NCBI GenBank assembly: GCA_013397695.1
Contig: VYZI01000524.1
Span: forward strand, 248,001-312,000
Reading direction: 5' to 3'
DNA length: 64,000 nt
Source: Centropus unirufus
Lineage: Eukaryota > Chordata > Aves > Cuculiformes > Centropidae
The notes under the pieces were generated by a model. That model worked only from the letters and a program-made list of their open reading frames with translations. It did not search any database and was not told the origin of the DNA. Below, piece after piece: positions 51,801 to 60,800 of the stretch; position 1 is the first letter of the stretch; the number at the start of each line of letters is the position of its first letter. Position numbers and translations under genes: made by a program.

Positions 51801-54800
51801 ACTAACCACGGTTCTGGTTGTACTGGCAGGGTGGCTCATCTCCTTGTCAGCCCTGTGTTTATACCAACTGCTGACAGACCCAGATAAGCTCTGATGAAAC
51901 TTTGTGCTCTCCCTTGCCTTGGGAAGAGAGAAGTTTGCAGATTTGCAGCCTGGTGCAACTTGCCCTGAGAAGGCATCTTCAAGGGCTGGGAGAAATGCCT
52001 GCAGCTGAGGTAGCTGATTCCTGAGTCAGGTCCTACTTGTCCTCACTATTCCATATTCTCCTTATTCTCCAGGTGCCTATTCCTTGTCCGTGAGAGATGG
52101 TGACTCTGCTCACGGGGACATCATCAAACACTACAGGATCCGCTCCTTAGATGGCGGGGGGTATTACATCTCCCCCAGGATGACTTTCTCTACCCTGCCA
52201 GAGCTAATCCATCATTACAGCCGTAAGTCACTTGCCTTCCCTAATGGGTTTTGTCTCCTAGCAGAAGATGGACATGTAGACAGAGGGAAGATAGGCTTAC
52301 TGGCCACTCCTGTCACTCCTTCCACTCTCAGAGTCAAGATGTGCTTCTCCAAGTAGAACTTGGACACCCATTTCCTGTCTCTCATCCTAGGGCATTGTGA
52401 GAGTGAGCTCATCCCACAGTCCGGTACCTGGGGAGTGTCAGAAAAGCCAAATCAAATTTCCAATCAGAAAAGGAAAGAGACATATGCTGAAAGAGAGATT
52501 TTGGGGAAACAGGTTTTGGACTTTCTGGGCAGGAGAATGTGCACCTCTAGGACTCCCTTTGAACTTTTTCCTTTCATTGGATCCATTCAGGATGCCTTGA
52601 TCCCTACCACTGAAACATTTGTGTGGTTGCAGAGGTTATCCATAGCCTAACTTTTTCCTGGCATGTGTATATGGAAGAGAAGATTATCTCTGAGACTGAA
52701 AGTTCAGCCCATCCCACTTAACTGACCTGTACTTCATCCTCATGCAGAGAAAGGGGATGGTCTGTGCCAGCGGCTCACAGCTCCCTGCATATCCTTGGTG
52801 CCCCAAAGACCCTGGGCACAGGATGAATGGGAAATCCCACGGGAGTCTCTGAAACTTGTGAAGAAACTTGGCAGTGGGCAGTTTGGGGAAGTGTGGATGG
52901 GTAAGTATAATTCCCCCACTCTAGGAAAGAAATATGTAAAGAGAGATGGAAAACCCTCTTTTCCTGAGAGAAGTTTGGGCATGGGGATCCTAAAGTGCAA
53001 ACACACATTTAGAATGGTTTGGGTTGGAAGAGACCTTAAAGTTCGTCTTGTTCCACCTCCCTGCCATGGGCAGGGGCACTTTCCACTGTACCAGGTTGCT
53101 CCAAACTTCATGCAACTTGGCCTTGGACCAGTCCAAGGATGGGGCATCCATGATTTCCCTGAGCAACCTATTCTGGCGATATCATTCTGATGATAGAATG
53201 GTTGGGGTCAGAAGGGACCTTGAAGATCCCCTAATTCCAACTCCCCAGTTTATGGGTCATCACACAGCAATAGATGCCATGTTCCTGGAAAGAACCATAC
53301 GGGTTGTGTTTGCACAGATCTGTGGATGAACATAGGTTCCACAGGCTAGATAGATGTGATGGGTATTTAAATAACTATGAACTCATCTCCTGAGGCATGC
53401 TTTCATTCTTCCTTGGAATCCTGGGCATGATTGTAGGATCTCAAGTTACACACAGCAAGTTACCTGGGTGACACTACCCCACTTTTTCTGCTTCCCTGTT
53501 CCTCTTTATAACCCATATCTTAATCCCTTATGCCTTCCTACCCACTATCAACCAGTGGGACAGGAAGTAGGGTGACACTAACTTTCTTTGCTGTCCACTT
53601 TCTCATTGCCTATTGCCTTGGTAATTGAGACTGTGGACAGGACCAGACTGAGTTTGACAGCCTGACTCCAGGGTCCTGATTTTCTCAGTGGTGTTTGGAT
53701 TATTTGAGAGCTCACCTGGTGGGAGGCCTGAGGGCATTCATCCAGGAAGAGCCTTGCAGTGCTGGGAGGATGGGCTTGTCCTAAGGACATCTACCACCCA
53801 GGGCAGGGATGATTCCTGGTGAATCCATGTGAATTGACAGTTGTATCATGTCTCTCCTTTCTCCTCTCATACCTGCTGGTTGCTCAGAACCCACTGGCAC
53901 TGGGATTTACCATTTGTTTCTCATTCAAAGTCGCTACTGTGGTTTACTGCTCCCTGACCCACAAGCTCTTCTGCTTCTGCCTGTAGATAGGTCAAAATTC
54001 CTCAATACTTTATTTTCTCTCTGCAGGCTATTACAAGAACAACATCAAGGTGGCTGTGAAGACCATGAAGGAGGGCAGCATGGATCCCGATGCCTTCCTG
54101 GCAGAGGCAAACTTGATGAAGAGGCTCCAGCATAACAAACTGGTCCGGCTATACGCAGTAGTTACCAAGCAGCCAATCTACATTGTGACAGAGTACATGG
54201 CCAATGGTAAAGAGGCCTCACGGGGACTCTTTATTGGGTTTCTTCAAAATCAGGTCAACAAGCTGGCTGGTACTCCCATCCTAAGGGAAGTGAGGACATT
54301 GTACCAAGTCTGTAAGCAGGATCGCTAATTGAATCACAAGTCAGGGGGAGGCTACAAAAATGATCTAAGGGCTGGAGCACCTCACCTATTAGGACAGTTT
54401 GAAAGAGTTGGGTTTGCCAGCCTGCAGAAGAGAAGGCTGCAAGAAGGCATTATAGCAGCCTTCCAATACTTAAAGGGGGCCTATAGGAAAGATGTAGGCA
54501 GACATTGTATCAAAGCCTATTGTGACAGGACAAGGAGTAATGGTTTTAAACTAAGGAAGGGTAGATTTAGACTGGATATAAAGAAGAAATTATTTACAAT
54601 GAGGGCAGTGAACCATTGGAATAGGTTGCATAGGGAGAGAAGTAGTGGAAGACCTATCCCCAGAAACATTCAAGGTCAGGTTGGATGGTGCTCTGAGCAA
54701 CCTGGTCTGGTTAAAGATGTCCCTGGCCTTGCAGGAGGGGATGGCCTGGATTAGCTTTAAAGTTCCCTTCCAACACAAAGCATACTATGATTCTATGAAG

Positions 54801-57800
54801 TTAGTTTCTAGTTCTGGAAGGGACTTTCTGGGTGATGAAATACTGCCTCTTGTGGTCTATATTTCATAAGCTAGTTCACAAGATAGTGATGCTCCATCTG
54901 AAGAATATTTAATATTCTCATCTGCCCTGTTCTTAGAAGTTTCAGATTTTTACTCCTCTTATGGTGAACTTGTTTTCTTCTTTGGCCCTGCTGTCTACCC
55001 TGAGTTAAGAATACCCAGCAGTCTGAAAATTAGAGCGGGGAAATGGGATGTGTTTGGCAACTTCCCAATGGAAGATGATCCAGTGGATACCCATTGTGAT
55101 TCCTTGGATTTTCTGTAGGATGCAGGCAGATTTGTTGTCTACAGTCAGAGATGCACCAGAAAAAAGCAAATGCATAGGTTTATTTGGAAGAGCCAAAGTA
55201 ACCTGTCTTTTTTTGCAGGATGTTTGCTGGACTACTTGAAGACAGAAGAAGGAAGCCAGCTGAATCTCCCCAAACTCATTGATATGTCTGCTCAGGTTAG
55301 TGAACAGCCTTTGGGAAACAAATTCAAAGCTGTGTTATTGCCTTGGATAAATTCTTGCAAGTCTGAAGTCTGTCAGAGCATGGATCTCATGGAAAAATAC
55401 AGCACCTCCTGGTGTGCTCTCTTAGGGTTTCTCTCTCAGCCCTCGTGTTGATGTGCATGACAGCTCAGCAATGCTCTGCTGTCTTTAGGACAGTCTCTGG
55501 GAGACGAAGTGCAGTGCTAAAGAACTAGGGTTTGGTTTGGGGGCTTGGGGTTTGTATTGCTTTGGGGTTTTTTTTGTTTGATGAGCAGGAAAGAAGTTTG
55601 TTTCTCTTTTTATCAGAAGGAAGAAAAAGCTCAGCAAAGAGACTTTTGATGTAGAGTCTGGCTTTCAGCAGTTCTTCCTTTCTGATGATTTGGCATAAGG
55701 GATGCCCTGATCCTCAAATATGGGAATATTGTTCATTATGAGAACAAACTTTTTCCTTTGTAGGGTTGTTTCCCTCTGAATATCCCCAACTTGTAAATCA
55801 TGGATTTATAGAATGGTTTGGAAAGGTCATAAAAGACCATCCAGTTCCAAACCCCCTGCCATGGGCAGGAACAACTTTCACCTGATCAGGTTGCTCAAAG
55901 CCTCATCCAACTTGGTCTTGAACATCTTCAGGGATGCAGTGCCTCACCACCTTCATACTAAAAAATTTCTTCCTAATACCTCATCTAAATCTCCCCTCAT
56001 TCAGCTTTAAACCATTATCTCTTGTACTATCCCTGTTTTCCCTAATAAACAGCCCCTCCCCAGGTTTCCTATAGGCCCTCTTAAGTACTGGAAGGCTGCT
56101 CTAAGGTCTCCCCAGAGCCTTCTCTTCTCCAGGCTGAAAAAGCCCAACTCTCTGCCTGTCCTCACAGGTGTGGTTCTCCAGCCCTCTGATCACCTTCGTG
56201 GCTTAGAGGCCTCGCTCCAACAGATCCATGAGCTTCCTGGGTTGAGCACTCCAGGACTGAAAGCAGTACATTTGCTCATAGTAACAGTTGCAGCTGCACT
56301 GTAACATTTTAATCCAGAAGGGCATCTTAACTCAAAAAGGTCCAAGTTAGGGAAACAACAACTAGAGAGGCAGCCTCATGTCACCAAGTTGTACGGGAAG
56401 GATGAGATTGGCGAAAATCCCTTCACATTGGTCCCAGTCAGCTGTTGACAGAATTTGGCTTACCCAGAGCAGAGTTAGGCTGGTTTTGGAAATACTGGAA
56501 AAAAAAAGCCATGTAACGTCAGCGTGACAACTGAATGCAGTTACTTCAATGTGCAGCTCTGGGATTTACCATGGGATCATTCAGCCTGTCTGGGCCAAAG
56601 TGTGTCTAAGCAAACAATGTATAAAGGCTGGTTCCTTGGTTCCAGCCACCATAAAGAGCTATTTTATTAAATACTGGAAACTCTTGAACAAAAGTCATGC
56701 AAGAGTAAAAGGTTTTCTTTCTTGTTTTTTTTCGGGATGAAAACAATTTAATAGTCTAAAGCAGTGTCCCCATCTGTCATATTTTTGACTCTGCATCCCT
56801 ATGAATGTTGTAGAAGAACAAGTTTAAGTGCTTTCTCTTTTCACTACTGATAAATCTGTATCTTTTTTGTCTAGTTACACAGCCGACTACATTCTCCCAA
56901 TACCTTCCTTCCTTCCTTCCTTCCTTTAGCCTGTTGTTTATTTTAAATTCCTGATGTTAAGCAGAATGGTCCAAATTCACCTATATTATGTAACTCTCAG
57001 TTTTGATGGGAGCATTACTCCAGAAATTGGCTTGATGCATTTCTATGAAAGAGGGAACAGCCATAGCCAGTGCAATCTGCAGTCACCTATGGTCATAGAA
57101 GTGACTCAGACAGCTCTGTAACAAAGCTATCAGTCAATATTATACCCAGATTTGAGGCAGGAACATCACAAGCTATGAGTATTCATGAATTTATTTAACA
57201 CAAAATTATAATTTGCATTGAGCATGTGGAATAAGGAAGCATTTCCAGGCAGGTCTGTGGGGAAAGTTCTTGTCTGTTGCAGCTACCAGGGTGGTCCAAA
57301 CACCTCTATAGCTACCCAGAGGCCCTGTAGCCTCCCAAATCACCCAGTCCCAGGGCAACCTCATGCACCCAAACGTACTCTCCAAGTCAGAGCTTAGAAT
57401 GTGATCTTCTACCATAGCCAGAGCTGGCCAGAAGCCCTTCTGCTACAATGGTCAAACAGTCCTCACAGTGGGAACTGTCCCTAGGGTGGAGCAAGTGCAT
57501 GTGAATGTGGTCTCTCCACAGGCAACTGGAAGCAATCCCCCACCCTGCATAACCTTCTTACGTCCCTCCACATAGTTTGCAACACCCGGCGCTGTACATC
57601 TCTTCCAGGATAGCTGAATGCAGACCAAACCCGCACACCCCAGAAATGCAATATCCCACACAAGCTACCCACAACACATGGGATAAGAAGGATTTTGCCC
57701 ATCCCTCAAGACATGAACATCAATTGGAAGGACATCTTTCATCATTCCTTCACCCATCCCAGCACCACCTCCCTAGGGCAGGGCTTCAAACACTCAATGA

Positions 57801-60800
57801 GTAGCTCCAAGAGGAGGGAAAGAGCAGCCTTTTGAGCTATTTTGCAATCTGTTCATCTGTAGTGTCAGGATGACACCACAGCCCATCAGGACCCAACCCT
57901 CTTGAGTACAATTTTGGACCCAATAGCATCTGTTGGAGTTAAAATTAGAAAGCTCTTGGCCAATGCTCTTGATCCTGTGGTCCATCTTGAGGGTGCATGC
58001 TCAAAAGCACACGGGGCTGGAACAAGCCCATCGCTGGGTACTATCTCATTAACATCAAGACAGGAAATTACATCAATTCTTCTATTTTCCACTGCAGTAA
58101 GCAGCACTTTTGCCGAAGGGATGTTGACACAGGCTAGAAACACACCATTGGAAAGTATGTGTTAGTATCCTGTTTAAAACCACATGTAAGTCAAAATGCT
58201 GATGTGAATCTGTGTGGAGTGGAAAATTGCTCTGCCCTCACCCACAGGCACATAAGTGTTTTAATAGGTACTAACCATTATTAACAGGGGTTGCGTGTAT
58301 CCACTCACCCTCCTGATAAATATCTAACCCAAATCTGAGGCAACTTCGCAATCTCTCTCTTTTTATATACTCCACACCTAGCAATAAAAGCTTGTCGCCA
58401 TCATTTATAGAGGTTTCTCACACACCAGGCACCTCCCCAGGGCTGCTCCCAGTTCTAAGAACCTAAACAGTGAAAGATGGTCTTAGGAGAAGGAACCTCC
58501 AAAAATAAAGTGTGGAAATGGTTGAAGAAGGCAGCACATACCCAGGACAAGGGATTTGTCCTGGGACATATTCTCTATCCCAGTCATATTTCTATGGATA
58601 TCTGGATCTTCTGCTCTGTTATATCCTGTAGGCATCAGAGGGGAAATGTATTGTGCCCTGGGTCCTTGTCTTGAAAGAAAACACCTATTAGTGTTATTGC
58701 AGAGGGAACTCCAGGGGTCAGATGAGCTCTTTGAGGGCTTTTTTTTTAATTCCCATGTTTCATCTGAACTATTTGTGATTAGAATTCAAACTAGTGGGAG
58801 GGTCTTGTGGCAGAAACTGGGAATCCAGTGATGTGGCTTCAGGTTCGCTTCAACTTTCTGCACGTTGCTACAGTCATGACTCACAGCTGTAACTTCTGAA
58901 CAAAAAAAAAAAGAAAAAGGGGTTCTTCTGCAGCACTTGGCTGCTTAAATCTTTTGGAGGCTTAATGCATGCTGGTAGAGATGCGCATGTGCACACATAC
59001 ATGGGAAATATATATTTATATTTCTGTCTACTTGTTTATCTCTCTTTCTGTTTTTCGATCCATCCACAGAGCACATATGCATGTCTATGCACACAGAGGC
59101 ATGTGACCAACCCTATAGCCATACTTTGCTTTTGTGGAGGTGGGTAAGATGCAGGCAGGCTAGTTCATTATCATGGGGAAGTGACCGATGAAGATGATCT
59201 CTTCCTCCTCTCCTAGGTGGCAGAGGGAATGGCATACATTGAGCGAATGAACTCCATCCACCGCGACCTGAGAGCTGCCAACATCCTGGTCTCGGAGACG
59301 CTTTGCTGCAAAATTGCTGATTTTGGCTTAGCCAGGATCATTGAGAATGAATACTTGGCACAAGAAGGTGAGTGTCATTCCTGGCATTGCCTCACCGATA
59401 CATTTCCCTTATCTTCAGTCCCCCAGCCACACAGACATGCCAAAATACAAGGCATCCAAGGGTTGGGTTGGGACCAAGCATGGGGCACCACTGCCAATGG
59501 GTGAGACCAGAGCCCACACTGCTGCTGTTGTCACTACCTGAGCAGCAGGCAAAGCAAGCGCAAGAGAGAAAAATGGGGTCCCAGGAGAGGCAGGAGGGCT
59601 TGGGGACAATAAAAAAAGCAATTGAGATTTGCAGATGGAAATGGAAAGAAGTCTTTTGGCAATGTTTGAGGGACTTTTGCGGAATCTCAGGTTGTGTTGT
59701 TGGAGAAATTTGACCTCTACTATTGAAACCTACTGCATGTGCCTATGTGATCATGGTGAGTCAGTCTGAAGGGAAGGAAATAGCAGTGTTACTCAGTCAT
59801 CATACTGAGCTCAACTGGAGCCATGAAAGTGGACCTAATGGCAGTTTCCAGATGTCCCAGACAAACAAAATCCAGACCAGATTAAGACCCTTTTCCCAAC
59901 AGAGGGACAACCTAGAAAACACAGGAGAAGGTTTCTCATGGGAACAAAGTACCAAAGGAATCTAAACCAAACCAAACAAGCAAAACTGGCATACAAAAAG
60001 CAATATTTCCCGTGTTAGGGTGAAATTTCATTATGACTCCACCTGCAAAGCCAAACTTCTTGCTGCGGCTGGAGTATCTGAACTGGTGATAGACAGGAGA
60101 GCATGATCATGAGAGGTAACAGGTGGTTTCATTGGTGTAAAGGTCCATCTACAGCCATTTGGACAACAAGATTAAACCGAGTTCCTATGGCGGCAGAGTT
60201 TTCTCTGTACTTTGAGGTCAATTATGAGATCATGTCATTCAGATTGTGAAGAGGCTTTATCGAGCATCAGGGAAACAAATGGAAATTATTGAAATAAAAC
60301 AATTAAGTCAGTGACACGAGAAGATGTTCAAACTTTGGAAATCCGTGAGCTGGGATGAAGCTAACATTCCCCATGAAGAATACTTTGGGGAAAGGAAATT
60401 GAATACGTATTTTTCCTCTTATAAGATAGAAAGTTTTTCTTTCACTTTGTTCTCCCCAAATCCTTCATGGTACTAATTATGTCCATTTCATCATGTAAAA
60501 CTCCTTGAAAGTAGTAAAAGCTCAGAAATGTAGTTTGTTAAATGTCATGAAGGGGTACTGTGAGATTGCTGCAATTTTTAAGACAATTTTTCTCCTTTAG
60601 AAAAGTTTTCATGAAGTCAGTATAATTCTATTAATATACTAAATGGGGATATATTTCAACGGAAAACAGTCCCTATTAACATTTTTCCAGCTAGCTTTAA
60701 TCTGAAATAACAAATGCTCCTCTGCCTACTCTGAACAATTTTCACTTCATAGACTGGATTTCCCAGCCTTTTCAGTCTACTTGTCAGAATATGACAAGCA

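Larger units (their letters stand above)
44893..52072 (+). other. BLK: BLK intron after coding exon 5 (7.2 kb, longest inside the CDS)
   Basis: Holds five CR1 fragments (45649, 47240, 48041, 49336, 50769) and an ATC microsatellite. No gene recognised in either strand. Acceptor TTATTCTCCAG ends at 52072. Confidence 0.8.
52901..54026 (+). other. BLK: BLK intron after coding exon 7 (1.1 kb)
   Basis: Contains two minus-strand CR1 ends starting 110 and 292 bases after the donor. The rest is unremarkable. Acceptor TCTCTCTGCAG ends at 54026. Confidence 0.85.
55296..59216 (+). other. BLK: BLK intron after coding exon 9 (3.9 kb)
   Basis: Contains a minus-strand CR1 fragment and a TTCC microsatellite. 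Frames open on both strands at 57886-58165 are noted as a finding. Acceptor TCCTCCTCTCCTAG ends at 59216. Confidence 0.8.

Noticed and set aside
52084..52356. A 90-codon single-exon reading that runs from the SH2 exon into the intron
   Set aside because: The GT donor at 52223 is strong and the next exon continues the SH2 domain; the extension is intron read-through. The same applies to read-through frames at 33755-33982, 54050-54328 and 59217-59504.
54329..54754. 141-codon plus-strand frame as a host gene
   Set aside because: It lies over a CR1 fragment and contains CR1 ORF2 C-terminal sequence.
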